NCBI GenBank assembly: GCA_964228145.1
Contig: CAXQZJ010000079.1
Location: 26,354 to 90,353 of the forward strand
Direction of reading: 5' to 3'
Length of the DNA: 64,000 nt
Origin: Pseudobowmanella sp964228145
GTDB taxonomy: Bacteria > Pseudomonadota > Gammaproteobacteria > Enterobacterales > Alteromonadaceae
The notes below the pieces were generated by a model. It was not told where the DNA came from, ran no database searches, and saw nothing but the letters and a program-made list of their open reading frames with translations. Shown here piece after piece: positions 18,731-27,291 of this stretch (position 1 is the stretch's first letter; each line of letters begins with the position of its first letter). The position numbers and the translations under genes were made by a program.

Positions 18731-19183
18731 CTATTCGGGTATGAACGTCAGTGTGTCCAACGGTATGCGTTTGCCGCTTAAATAGTCGTTTAAACTACGC
18801 ATTAAAGCGGGCCCGCGGTGGATGCCAGTTAAAGCTTCAATTTGTTGCTGAGTCATCCAGACCGCGCTATCAATCTGTGGGTCTTGTGGAGCAGGGGAGC
18901 ACATAGCATCCAACTCAAATACGAAGCTAAAGCGCAAAAAAGTCAGTGGAACTTGTTGAGTTGGAGTAAGGTAGATTCCGCACAATGCGACGGGTTGGGC
19001 GTGTATGCCTGTTTCTTCAAATAGTTCTCGGGTTGCGGCAGCGGCCAACGATTCGCCATGCTCCAGATGCCCTGCCGGTTGATTGAGTTTTACCTGCTTA
19101 TCGATAGTTTCCTTAACCATCAAAAAGTGATTTTTACAATGAACGATGCAAGCGACACTGGTATTGGGCTTAAATCGCGTCAT
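18731..19183 (-). CDS. nudJ: NUDIX phosphatase NudJ
   Basis: A 150-residue Nudix hydrolase. The Nudix box is intact (GHLEHGESLAAAATRELFEE followed by TG). In E. coli NudJ releases Pi from thiamine pyrophosphate, HMP-PP and nucleoside di- and triphosphates. The N-terminal FKPNTSVACIVH and the position between rluE and mnmA support NudJ over other Nudix types. Its ATG overlaps the rluE stop by four bases (ATGA). A 130-bp gap to mnmA may hold a separate promoter. Confidence 0.92.
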   Translation of the reverse strand: MTRFKPNTSVACIVHCKNHFLMVKETIDKQVKLNQPAGHLEHGESLAAAATRELFEETGIHAQPVALCGIYLTPTQQVPLTFLRFSFVFELDAMCSPAPQDPQIDSAVWMTQQQIEALTGIHRGPALMRSLNDYLSGKRIPLDTLTFIPE

Positions 19184-19707
19184 ACTACTTTATACTCTCC
19201 CGGTTGCAGATCATCGAGCCGCCATTGACCAATTTGATAACGGACTAATCTTAAGGTCGGAAAGCCAACGGCTGCGGTCATCCTTCTGACCTGACGGTTT
19301 TTACCTTCTTTGATGGTCAAAGCAATCCAACTGGTCGGAATATGTTTGCGAAATCTCACTGGTGGATCTCTGTCCCATAACACAGGGGCGTGTATTTTTT
19401 TTACCTGTGCAGGACGGGTTTTACCGTCTTTTAACTCCACTCCTTTTGCCAGCTGGTTTATCGCTGATTGAGTTATGTCACCATCTAGCTGCACCCAATA
19501 GGTTTTTGCCATTTTATATTTTGGGTCAGCGATTTGTTTTTGTAATTGACCGTCATCGGTAAGTACCAATAAGCCTTCGCTATCTCGGTCGAGTCTACCT
19601 GCTGCATAAACATTCGGTATATCGATAAAGTCTTTGAGGACTTGCCGTCCTTCCTGATCGGTAAATTGACACAATACGTTAAAGGGTTTGTTAAACAGAA
19701 CTATCAC
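19180..19707 (-). CDS. rluE: 23S rRNA pseudouridine synthase E (start uncertain)
   Basis: A pseudouridine synthase of the RsuA/RluB/E/F group; E. coli RluE makes pseudouridine 2457 in 23S rRNA. The catalytic motif YAAGRLDRDSEGLLVLT carries the aspartate, and KEGKNRQVRRMTAAVGFPTLRL matches the C-terminal signature. No ATG lies near the conserved start VIVLFNKPFNVL. The best choice is the GTG at 19707 (about 175 residues), but it has no obvious ribosome binding site. The frame remains open to an ATG at 19911, and a GTG at 19800 is also possible. The N-terminal limit is therefore unsettled. It is divergent from icd. Confidence 0.88.
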   Translation of the reverse strand: MIVLFNKPFNVLCQFTDQEGRQVLKDFIDIPNVYAAGRLDRDSEGLLVLTDDGQLQKQIADPKYKMAKTYWVQLDGDITQSAINQLAKGVELKDGKTRPAQVKKIHAPVLWDRDPPVRFRKHIPTSWIALTIKEGKNRQVRRMTAAVGFPTLRLVRYQIGQWRLDDLQPGEYKVV

Positions 19708-20026
19708 AGAGTTTTTGATTACCAGGGTGATTTTCAGCTGTAGCGATTGTAACAGTTTAGCGGGAATTACGGCACCTATGTAACAGGATAAGAAGTTCAC
19801 GAGATAAAGACTTTCGACAAAGGTATGACTTGTAACTGGAATTTGTGACCCTATACTACTTGACGCGGCAACGTCTGTTCTATTTTTTACCCTATCACGG
19901 AACACGACCAAATGGCGCCCAGTGTGACCACTAACCGCAAGAATTTAAAACGGGATTGTACCCATCCCAGGTGCGACCTCAGATGGAACATCAAAGGCCA
20001 GGTGGCCTAAGTAACAGAGGTAGATA
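19708..20026. other. Divergent rluE-icd intergenic region
   Basis: About 319 bp between the likely rluE start and icd. It should hold both divergent promoters, and part of it could instead encode an N-terminal extension of RluE. I saw no convincing promoter hexamer pair, operator or RNA structure apart from GAGG just before the icd ATG. Confidence 0.5.
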
Positions 20027-22249
20027 ATGACTCAAGCGAAGTCGAAAATCATTTATACAAAAACAGATGAAGCGCCAATGCTGGCGACCTATTCACTTTT
20101 ACCTATTATCAAAAAATTTGCCGGTGCAGCTGACATCGACGTAGAGTTGAGTGATATTTCTCTGGCTGGTCGTATTCTGGCCAATTTCCCTGACTATTTG
20201 CCCGAAGATAAGCAAATCCAGGACGCGTTAGCACACTTAGGTGAAATGACCCAAGATCCCAACGCTAACATCATTAAGTTACCTAATATTAGTGCGTCGA
20301 TTCCGCAACTAAAGGCCGCCATCAAAGAACTGCAACAAAAAGGCTTCGATTTGCCGGCGTTTCCTGAAGATCCAAAAACTGATGAAGAAAAGTCGATTCG
20401 AGAGCGCTACAGTAAAATACTGGGCAGTGCAGTAAACCCTGTCTTACGTGAAGGTAACTCAGATCGCCGAGCACCGACTGCAGTAAAAAATTATGCCCGC
20501 AAACACCCTCATTCAATGGGCGCATGGAGTCAGGCTTCGCGCAGTCATGTTGCTCACATGCGTGGCGGTGACTTTTATTCCAGTGAAAAGTCAACGACTG
20601 TCAGTAAAGATGGTCATGTCAGCATTGAATTCACGGATACCAAAGGTAGCAAAAAAGTCCTGAAACCACGAGTTGATTTGCTGGCAGGCGAAGTGATTGA
20701 TGGCATGTTCATGAGCAAAAATGCCTTGTGCCGCTTTTTTGAAGAACAAATCGAAGATGCCAAGAACACCAATGTGCTTTTCAGTCTGCACGTAAAAGCC
20801 ACAATGATGAAAGTGTCGCATCCCATCGTATTTGGTCACTGTGTCAAAGTGTTTTACAAAGAGCTATTTGAGAAGTGGGGCGATTTGTTTAATGAAATTG
20901 GTGTTAATCCAAACAACGGTCTGGGCTCGGTATACGACAAAATAGCGTCGCTGCCAGAATCTCAGCGCTCGGAAATTCAGCGTGATATCAATGCTGTTTA
21001 TGAACATCGTCCGCCGATTGCCATGGTTAACTCGGATAAGGGGATCTCAAACCTGCACGTCCCTTCAGATGTGATTGTTGATGCCTCCATGCCAGCGATG
21101 ATCCGTAACTCTGGTCAGATGTGGGGACCTGATGGTCGAGCGCACGACACGAAAGCCGTTATTCCAGAAAGTACCTATGCAACAATTTATCAGGAAGTCA
21201 TTAACTTCTGTAAAACCCATGGGGCGTTTGATCCAACTACTATGGGTACGGTACCTAACGTGGGCTTAATGGCGCAAAAAGCGGAAGAATATGGCTCCCA
21301 CGATAAGACATTTGAAATGGACGCAGACGGGACTGTGCAAATCATCGATCAAGATGGCAATGTATTGATTGAGCATCAGGTTGAACAGGGCGACATCTGG
21401 CGTATGTGCCAAACCAAAGATTTACCTATTCAGGATTGGGTTAAATTGGCAGTTACCCGTGCTCGCCAATCGGGAATGCCGGCGGTTTTTTGGCTGGACG
21501 ACGAGCGTGCTCACGATGCGCAGTTAATTGAAAAGGTCAATCGCTATTTGAAAGACCACGATACCGCTGGTTTAGACATTCAAATTATGTCACCGGTACG
21601 TGCAATTCGCTATAGCATGGAACGTGCACTTCGCGGTTTGGATACTATTTCAGTGACTGGTAATGTGTTGCGTGATTATCTGACAGATTTGTTCCCGATT
21701 TTAGAGCTGGGTACCAGTGCGAAAATGCTGTCAATTGTCCCTCTGATGGCAGGTGGTGGCTTGTACGAGACAGGCGCTGGCGGTTCAGCACCGAAGCATG
21801 TCCAGCAGTTTGTTGAGGAAGGGCATTTACGCTGGGACTCACTAGGTGAATTCCTGGCGTTGGCGGTATCGCTGGAAGATGTAGCGATAAAACATGCCAA
21901 TGGCAAAGCCCGCTTGGTGAGTACTGCTCTGGATAAAGCCACGGAACAACTACTGAATAATGGCAAATCGCCTTTACGTAAAGCCGGTCAGTTAGATAAC
22001 CGTGGCAGCCATGTCTACCTCGCAATGTATTGGGCCGAGGCATTGGCTAATCAAAGTGAAGATGCAGAAATGGCTGCTGCCTTTGCGGACATCCACAAAA
22101 AACTCAGTGACAATATCGACACCATTATTGCTGAAATTGACGCGACTCAGGCACAGCCTCAGGATATCGGTGGGTACTACTATCCTGACGAAGACAAAGT
22201 AGCTGCCGCCATGTCTCCAAGTAAGACACTGCGGGAAATATTAGGATAA
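20027..22249 (+). CDS. icd: NADP-dependent isocitrate dehydrogenase, monomeric type
   Basis: A 740-residue monomeric isocitrate dehydrogenase, oxidatively decarboxylating isocitrate to 2-oxoglutarate with NADP in the TCA cycle. It belongs to the large monomeric family (about 740 residues), not the 416-residue dimeric enzyme of E. coli; segments such as YARKHPHSMGAWSQASRSHV and NRGSHVYLAMYWAEALA are typical. ATG 20027 has GAGG upstream. It occupies the same chromosomal context (divergent from rluE-nudJ-mnmA-hflD-purB) as the dimeric icd does in enterics. It ends at a strong terminator. Confidence 0.97.
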   Translation: MTQAKSKIIYTKTDEAPMLATYSLLPIIKKFAGAADIDVELSDISLAGRILANFPDYLPEDKQIQDALAHLGEMTQDPNANIIKLPNISASIPQLKAAIKELQQKGFDLPAFPEDPKTDEEKSIRERYSKILGSAVNPVLREGNSDRRAPTAVKNYARKHPHSMGAWSQASRSHVAHMRGGDFYSSEKSTTVSKDGHVSIEFTDTKGSKKVLKPRVDLLAGEVIDGMFMSKNALCRFFEEQIEDAKNTNVLFSLHVKATMMKVSHPIVFGHCVKVFYKELFEKWGDLFNEIGVNPNNGLGSVYDKIASLPESQRSEIQRDINAVYEHRPPIAMVNSDKGISNLHVPSDVIVDASMPAMIRNSGQMWGPDGRAHDTKAVIPESTYATIYQEVINFCKTHGAFDPTTMGTVPNVGLMAQKAEEYGSHDKTFEMDADGTVQIIDQDGNVLIEHQVEQGDIWRMCQTKDLPIQDWVKLAVTRARQSGMPAVFWLDDERAHDAQLIEKVNRYLKDHDTAGLDIQIMSPVRAIRYSMERALRGLDTISVTGNVLRDYLTDLFPILELGTSAKMLSIVPLMAGGGLYETGAGGSAPKHVQQFVEEGHLRWDSLGEFLALAVSLEDVAIKHANGKARLVSTALDKATEQLLNNGKSPLRKAGQLDNRGSHVYLAMYWAEALANQSEDAEMAAAFADIHKKLSDNIDTIIAEIDATQAQPQDIGGYYYPDEDKVAAAMSPSKTLREILG

Positions 22250-22264
22250 GAATTCCGGCAAAAC

Positions 22265-22293
22265 AAAAAGGCTGTCGTAAGACAGCCTTTTTT
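22265..22293 (+). terminator. Rho-independent terminator after icd
   Basis: A 12-bp stem (AAAAAGGCTGTC with its complement) and GTAA loop, ending in six T, 16 bases after the icd stop. Confidence 0.93.
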
Positions 22294-22368
22294 ACTACTG
22301 ACCAGCTAAAAAGAAACCCGAATTAACACCTGACTCGGATCTGCCGGTGGAAAAATGTGCCGTTCATA

Positions 22369-22402
22369 AAAAAAGCAGATGTTTTTCGGCATCTGCTTTT
22401 TT
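22369..22402 (-). terminator. Terminator for cspD (bidirectional form)
   Basis: GCAGATG/CATCTGC stem with an eight-base loop, flanked by an A run on the left and a T run on the right, so it can terminate on both strands. It lies 17 bases beyond the cspD stop and is a second stop for icd readthrough. Confidence 0.88.
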
Positions 22403-22419
22403 AATGCCGACGATATTCG

Positions 22420-22632
22420 TCATTGTTGCGGTTCGAAAGAGATATTGGAAGCATGAAGCCCTTTTGGACCTTCTTCAATTTCAAATTGTACTTCCTGACC
22501 CGCTTTAAGAGAACGATAACCATCCATTTTGATAGTGGAGTAGTGTGCAAACACATCTTCGCCACCGTCTTCAGGAATGATAAAACCGAATCCCTTTGCG
22601 TTATTGAACCATTTAACTCTACCACTTGCCAT
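22420..22632 (-). CDS. cspD: Cold-shock-domain protein CspD
   Basis: A 70-residue single cold-shock domain with RNP1 (KGFGFI) and RNP2-like (DVFAHY) motifs, so it binds single-stranded DNA or RNA. In E. coli CspD is a stationary-phase inhibitor of replication rather than a cold-induced chaperone. The location divergent from clpS matches E. coli cspD. I chose ATG 22632 with GAGGAAG upstream; a longer frame to 22680 adds 16 residues containing that ribosome binding site. Confidence 0.93.
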   Translation of the reverse strand: MASGRVKWFNNAKGFGFIIPEDGGEDVFAHYSTIKMDGYRSLKAGQEVQFEIEEGPKGLHASNISFEPQQ

Positions 22633-22860
22633 TGCAATAACTTCCTCTTTTTCCCTTGATATAACGCCTCTTAACCCCATTACCTATGAGGTGAGGGTGC
22701 AAAAATTCAACACCCTACAAAACTGTAGATTTTTTAACCTAAATATGTCAAGTCTGATGAGTAGTTTTTATCGGAATCCGTTAACAAATCGCCCGATTCA
22801 CGTTATAACTATCTCATGATTGAGTAAATTCAGACCCCATTAAGCGATTGTTACGTATAT

Positions 22861-23178
22861 ATGAGTCAATTTGATACAGGCATCAGTCGTGAAAAGCAAA
22901 GAGAGACTCTGCATAAAAAAGCAGAGCCGCCGCCTCTATACAAGGTGATGCTGAATAACGACGATTACACCCCCATGGACTTTGTTATCGAGGTGTTGGT
23001 GCGATTTTTTAATATGAGTAATGAGAAAGCACAGCAACTAATGCTGACTGTCCATTACGAAGGAAAAGCGGTATGTGGTGTTTTTTCAGCAGAAGTGGCT
23101 GAGACCAAAGTGATGCAGGTAAACCAATATGCCAGAAAGCATCAACACCCATTACTTTGCTCGATGGAACGGGCGTAA
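22861..23178 (+). CDS. clpS: ATP-dependent Clp protease adaptor ClpS
   Basis: A 105-residue adaptor that binds N-degron residues (Leu, Phe, Tyr, Trp) and hands substrates to ClpAP. The N-degron pocket motif NNDDYTPMDFVIEVL is intact, and the flexible N-terminal tail used by ClpA is present. ATG 22861 lacks a good ribosome binding site but matches family length. It is 27 bp upstream of clpA, its partner, and divergent from cspD. Confidence 0.95.
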   Translation: MSQFDTGISREKQRETLHKKAEPPPLYKVMLNNDDYTPMDFVIEVLVRFFNMSNEKAQQLMLTVHYEGKAVCGVFSAEVAETKVMQVNQYARKHQHPLLCSMERA

Positions 23179-23205
23179 TTTTTTAGGTCACTGAGGGCAG
23201 TAGTT

Positions 23206-25470
23206 ATGTTGAACAAAGATTTAGAAAAGACTCTCAACGAAGCATTTGTTTTTGCCCGTGAGCACCGCCATGAATTCATGACAGTAGAGCACTTGTTATT
23301 GGCACTACTAAACAACCCGTCTGCGCGCGAAGCGTTGGTGGCGTGTGGCGCAGATATCGAAACCATCCATCGCGAACTGGAAGATTTCGTCAAAGATACA
23401 ACCCCTTTATTGCTTGATGAAGAAGGCAGCGACAGGGAAACACAACCAACCCTGGGTTTCCAGCGAGTATTGCAACGTGCCGTATTTCACGTGCAATCGT
23501 CAGGAAAAGAGGAAGTGACTGGGGCCAATGTCCTGGTGGCAATTTTTTCCGAGCAAGAATCTCAGGCTGTTTATATTTTGAAAAAGTCAGATGTAACTCG
23601 GCTTGATGTGGTTAACTTTATTTCCCATGGGGTTACTAAGTCTGAAGATGATCGCCAGCCTCATGGTGAGACAGAACAAGAGACCACGGAAAGTGAAGAT
23701 CGGGTCTCGGTTTTAGCTCGTTATGCGGCTAATCTCAATGAAGCAGCCGCAGCGGGTAAGATTGACCCATTAATAGGCCGCGAACAAGAACTTGAACGTA
23801 CAGTGCAAATCTTATGTCGCAGGCGTAAGAACAATCCGTTGTTGGTCGGTGAAGCCGGTGTGGGTAAGACGGCGATCGCAGAAGGTCTGGCGTACCGGAT
23901 CGTAAATCAACAAGTACCTGAAGTTATTGCAAACGCGGTAGTTTACTCCCTTGACTTAGGGGGCTTGTTAGCCGGTACAAAATATCGTGGTGATTTTGAA
24001 AAGCGCCTGAAAGCGATTCTTAAGGAACTGGAAGCACAACCTGACGCCATCTTATTTATTGATGAGATTCATACCATTATTGGCGCAGGCGCAGCTTCGG
24101 GTGGCGTCATGGACGCCAGTAATTTGCTCAAGCCAAAGTTATCCAGTGGCGAACTACGATGCATTGGTTCAACAACCTACCAGGAATATCAGGGCATCTT
24201 TGAGAAAGATCGCGCGTTGGCACGGCGCTTTCAAAAGATCGACGTTACGGAGCCCAGTGTAGAAGATACCACTCGAATCCTGTTGGGCCTCAAAGAGCGT
24301 TATGAACAGCATCATGAGGTCAGGTTTACCAAGCAAGCAATGCGTGCTGCAGCTGAATTATCAGCAAAATACATTAATGAGCGCCATTTACCGGATAAAG
24401 CCATCGATGTAATTGATGAAGCCGGTGCGAGTCAGCGTTTGCTCCCGGTTTCGAAACGCAAGAAAACCATTAATGTTAATGATATCGAGCAAATAATTGC
24501 GAAGATTGCCCGTATTCCGGAAAAGTCTGTTTCAGCTTCTGACAAAGAAGTTCTGAAAAACCTCGATCGGAATCTTAAAATGGTAGTTTTTGGTCAGGAC
24601 AAGGCCATAGAGTCACTGACCGATGCAATTCGGTTATCCCGCTCGGGCTTAGGTAATGAACAAAAGCCTGTAGGTAGCTTCTTGTTTGCAGGGCCCACTG
24701 GTGTGGGTAAGACTGAGGTTACCCAGCAATTGGCTAAGATCATGGGTGTAGAGCTGATTCGACTGGATATGTCTGAGTACATGGAGCGTCATGCTGTTAG
24801 TCGTTTAATTGGAGCGCCCCCGGGTTATGTCGGCTTCGATCAAGGCGGCATGCTGACGGATGCTGTTATTAAGCACCCTTATTCAGTGGTGTTATTGGAT
24901 GAAATAGAGAAAGCGCACAGCGATATATACAACATTTTGTTGCAGGTTATGGACCATGGCACCCTGACTGATAACAATGGGCGAAAAGTCGATTTTCGTA
25001 ACGTAGTATTAGTTATGACGACCAATGCAGGTGTGCAGGAAACCCAACGTAAGTCGATCGGGTTCAGGCAGCAAGATCATAGCCATGATGCGTTATCGGA
25101 AATAAATAAGGTGTTTTCACCGGAGTTTCGTAACCGACTTGACGGCATTATTTGGTTTAACCATCTCGACAGCGAGATTATTTTGCAGGTTGTCGACAAG
25201 TTTATTGTTGAATTACAAGCGCAACTTGACGCTAAATCCGTCTCCTTAGAGGTCACGCCTGCAGCTCGGGCTTGGTTAGCAGAAAAAGGCTATGATAAAG
25301 CCATGGGTGCCAGACCTATGTCTCGATTAATTCAGGACAGAGTGAAAAAAGAACTGGCTAATGAATTGCTGTTTGGTGAATTGGTAAAAGGCGGTGATGT
25401 TGTCATTGATGTCAGTGACGATGATTTAAGTTTTAAATTATCGCCCCTCAATGAGAGTGAAAAAGCCTGA
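23206..25470 (+). CDS. clpA: ATP-dependent Clp protease ATPase subunit ClpA
   Basis: A 754-residue double AAA+ unfoldase that feeds ClpP. An N-terminal double Clp-N domain (about 1-150) is followed by AAA-1 (Walker A GEAGVGKTAI, Walker B LFIDEIHT) and AAA-2 (GPTGVGKTEV, LLDEIEKAH). The ClpP-docking loop is visible as KSIGF. Length matches E. coli ClpA (758). It follows clpS and converges on infA through a shared terminator; the tRNA-Ser found between clpA and infA in E. coli is not seen here. Confidence 0.97.
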   Translation: MLNKDLEKTLNEAFVFAREHRHEFMTVEHLLLALLNNPSAREALVACGADIETIHRELEDFVKDTTPLLLDEEGSDRETQPTLGFQRVLQRAVFHVQSSGKEEVTGANVLVAIFSEQESQAVYILKKSDVTRLDVVNFISHGVTKSEDDRQPHGETEQETTESEDRVSVLARYAANLNEAAAAGKIDPLIGREQELERTVQILCRRRKNNPLLVGEAGVGKTAIAEGLAYRIVNQQVPEVIANAVVYSLDLGGLLAGTKYRGDFEKRLKAILKELEAQPDAILFIDEIHTIIGAGAASGGVMDASNLLKPKLSSGELRCIGSTTYQEYQGIFEKDRALARRFQKIDVTEPSVEDTTRILLGLKERYEQHHEVRFTKQAMRAAAELSAKYINERHLPDKAIDVIDEAGASQRLLPVSKRKKTINVNDIEQIIAKIARIPEKSVSASDKEVLKNLDRNLKMVVFGQDKAIESLTDAIRLSRSGLGNEQKPVGSFLFAGPTGVGKTEVTQQLAKIMGVELIRLDMSEYMERHAVSRLIGAPPGYVGFDQGGMLTDAVIKHPYSVVLLDEIEKAHSDIYNILLQVMDHGTLTDNNGRKVDFRNVVLVMTTNAGVQETQRKSIGFRQQDHSHDALSEINKVFSPEFRNRLDGIIWFNHLDSEIILQVVDKFIVELQAQLDAKSVSLEVTPAARAWLAEKGYDKAMGARPMSRLIQDRVKKELANELLFGELVKGGDVVIDVSDDDLSFKLSPLNESEKA

Positions 25471-25485
25471 TAATAGTCAAGCAAC

Positions 25486-25516
25486 AAAAAAACCAACCGA
25501 AAGGTTGGTTTTTTTT
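25486..25516. terminator. Bidirectional terminator between clpA and infA
   Basis: AACCAACC/GGTTGGTT stem with a GAAA tetraloop, preceded by an A run and followed by eight T. It can serve clpA on the plus strand and infA on the minus strand. Confidence 0.93.
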
Positions 25517-25535
25517 GCGTCTGCTAATTTATAAA

Positions 25536-25754
25536 TTAACGAGCGCGGTAGATGATGCGACCTTTAGTTAGGTCATATGGCGTAAGTTCTACGGTGACTT
25601 TGTCGCCTGTCAAAATGCGGATATAGTTTTTACGCATTTTACCTGAGATATGCGCAGTCACAACGTGACCGTTTTCCAGCTCAACGCGGAACATAGTATT
25701 TGGAAGGGTATCCAAAACCGTGCCTTCCATTTCAATACAATCTTCTTTCGCCAT
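25536..25754 (-). CDS. infA: Translation initiation factor IF-1
   Basis: A 72-residue OB-fold protein that binds the 30S A site during initiation. The sequence is near-universal: MAKEDCIEMEGTVLDTLPN, ENGHVVTAHISGKMRKNYI and a C-terminal KGRIIYR. Length is identical to E. coli IF-1. It lies downstream of bpt-aat but has its own upstream terminator and therefore probably its own promoter in the 110-bp gap. Confidence 0.98.
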   Translation of the reverse strand: MAKEDCIEMEGTVLDTLPNTMFRVELENGHVVTAHISGKMRKNYIRILTGDKVTVELTPYDLTKGRIIYRAR

Positions 25755-25790
25755 CTAGTAAAAAAACCTCTGAATTCGTTTTTGTCATCA

Positions 25791-25817
25791 AAAAATAAAA
25801 AGGTGCTTAATTGCACC
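25791..25817 (-). terminator. Probable terminator after bpt
   Basis: A short GGTGC/GCACC stem with a six-base loop; on the minus strand it is followed by a T-rich run (TTTTTATTTTT). It lies between the bpt stop and the infA start. Confidence 0.6.
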
Positions 25818-25864
25818 AAAAAATCCGCGCAGATTTTGCCCAATTAGTTGCCCAGTGTAAAGCT

Positions 25865-26554
25865 TTATGGTGCTTTTTTTGCGAAATCGACCCATTTATC
25901 CTCGATAAAGCGTTGATGAGGGTAAAACTTGTCTTTGTAATTCATCTTATTGCACTCATCAACCTGATAGCCGAGATACACAAACGGTAACTTTAGCTGC
26001 TTGGCAATTAGAATCTGGCTTAAGATTGCAAACACGCCCAATGAGCGTTGCTCAAATTGGCAGTCAAAAAAAGTATATACAGCGGATAACCCATCGTTGA
26101 CTATATCACACACAGCAACGGCGATCAGTTCTCGTTCATTGCGAATTTCAATAAATCCTTGCTCGATGCTTTGGCCATGGATGAAACTCTCAAATTGAGC
26201 CTCCGATGGTGGGTACATACTCCCATCTCGGTGTCGGGCAGTAATATAACGCTGGTACAAGGGATAATACTCGTCACTAACCTGTTGGGTCAGGGTAACA
26301 GTAAGATCTGCATTCTTTTTTAAAATTCGCCGCTGGCGGCGGTCTGCAGCAAACCCACTTGCACTGATACGTATCGACTGGCAGGCAGAACACGAAGGGC
26401 AATGGGGGCGGTAGATTTGATCTCCACTGCGGCGAAAACCAAGTTGAATTAAACGGTCATATGGAACGTCAAGTGGCTCCATTGCCACCAGCAAACGCTC
26501 TTGACGGTCAGGTAAGTAAGCACATTCGAAGTTTTGTGTAATACCGAACTTCAT
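25865..26554 (-). CDS. bpt: Aspartate/glutamate leucyltransferase (Bpt)
   Basis: A 229-residue protein of the arginyltransferase-like family. Bpt transfers leucine from Leu-tRNA to proteins beginning with Asp or Glu, creating N-degrons for ClpS-ClpAP. It shows the N-terminal CAYLPDRQER and GFRRSGDQIYRPHCPSCSAC segments and a GNAT-like C-terminal half. ATG 26554 overlaps the aat stop in an ATGA, suggesting coupled translation; a TTG at 26575 would lengthen it by seven residues. E. coli lacks this gene. Confidence 0.93.
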   Translation of the reverse strand: MKFGITQNFECAYLPDRQERLLVAMEPLDVPYDRLIQLGFRRSGDQIYRPHCPSCSACQSIRISASGFAADRRQRRILKKNADLTVTLTQQVSDEYYPLYQRYITARHRDGSMYPPSEAQFESFIHGQSIEQGFIEIRNERELIAVAVCDIVNDGLSAVYTFFDCQFEQRSLGVFAILSQILIAKQLKLPFVYLGYQVDECNKMNYKDKFYPHQRFIEDKWVDFAKKAP

Positions 26555-27255
26555 CGTAATGCTCTGGGTTGCCAAAAGTTAGCTGGAATGGCTTGTGATT
26601 GGTTTTTTTTCAACAATGGAATAAACTGCTCGCGAGGAATATTCCTTGCGCCCAGGCTTTCCAGGTGGGGCGTATGCATCTGACAGTCAATCAGTGCAAA
26701 AGGTAACGGCTCCATTAATTTTGCCAGGCAATAAAAAGCCAGTTTAGACGCATTGGTTTGAGTGTGGAACATGGATTCACCACAGAACACTTGCCCTATG
26801 CCAACACCATATAAGCCGCCAACCAAGGTGTTGTCATCCCAAACTTCGACACTATGTGCCTGGCCGTTTTGGTGCAGTCGCTTATAAGCCTCGATCATAT
26901 CATCTGTGATCCAGGTGCCGGCGTCATCTCGGGTTATGCTCGCACATTGATTGATGACCTGGTCAAAGGATTGATTCAAGGTTACTAAGAGCTTGGTTTT
27001 GCGTATAAATTTAGCCAGAGAGCGAGACAGGTGAAACCCCTTAGGCGTCAAAACGGTGCGAGGGTCAGGCGACCACCACATTATCGGTTCACCCTGGCTA
27101 AACCAAGGGAATATCCCGTTTCGATAGGCTTGGATTAATCGCTCACAATTTAGATCGCCACCTAGCGCAAGCAAACCATTCGGTTGAGTGAGCGCTTGAT
27201 TAACCGGTGGAAATCGATAGTCGGCTTTATTCAGCCAGGGAATATAAATAGACAC
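26551..27255 (-). CDS. aat: Leucyl/phenylalanyl-tRNA--protein transferase
   Basis: A 234-residue enzyme that adds Leu or Phe to N-terminal Lys or Arg, forming N-degrons recognised by ClpS. The family motifs GIFPWFSQGEPIMWWSPDPR and CGESMFHTQTNASKLAF are complete. The start is a GTG at 27255; no nearby ATG fits the conserved IPWLN start. It is followed directly by bpt with a four-base overlap and lies after the trxB terminator. Confidence 0.96.
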   Translation of the reverse strand: MSIYIPWLNKADYRFPPVNQALTQPNGLLALGGDLNCERLIQAYRNGIFPWFSQGEPIMWWSPDPRTVLTPKGFHLSRSLAKFIRKTKLLVTLNQSFDQVINQCASITRDDAGTWITDDMIEAYKRLHQNGQAHSVEVWDDNTLVGGLYGVGIGQVFCGESMFHTQTNASKLAFYCLAKLMEPLPFALIDCQMHTPHLESLGARNIPREQFIPLLKKNQSQAIPANFWQPRALR

Positions 27256-27281
27256 AATAAAAAGGCCTCATTAGAGGCCTT
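27256..27281 (-). terminator. Rho-independent terminator after trxB
   Basis: An 8-bp stem (AAGGCCTC/GAGGCCTT) with a four-base loop, followed on the minus strand by a T-rich run. It sits between the trxB stop and the aat start. Confidence 0.88.
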
Positions 27282-27291
27282 AATTTACCTG

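Noticed and set aside
22694..22735. Short hairpins upstream of cspD as a cold-shock thermosensor
   Set aside because: Stems of five to six pairs in AT-rich sequence; E. coli CspD is not cold-regulated, and no conserved cold box is visible.
25471..25864. Possible tRNA gene between clpA and infA or beyond, as in E. coli serW
   Set aside because: No cloverleaf or CCA-ended acceptor stem could be built; the region holds only terminators and infA.
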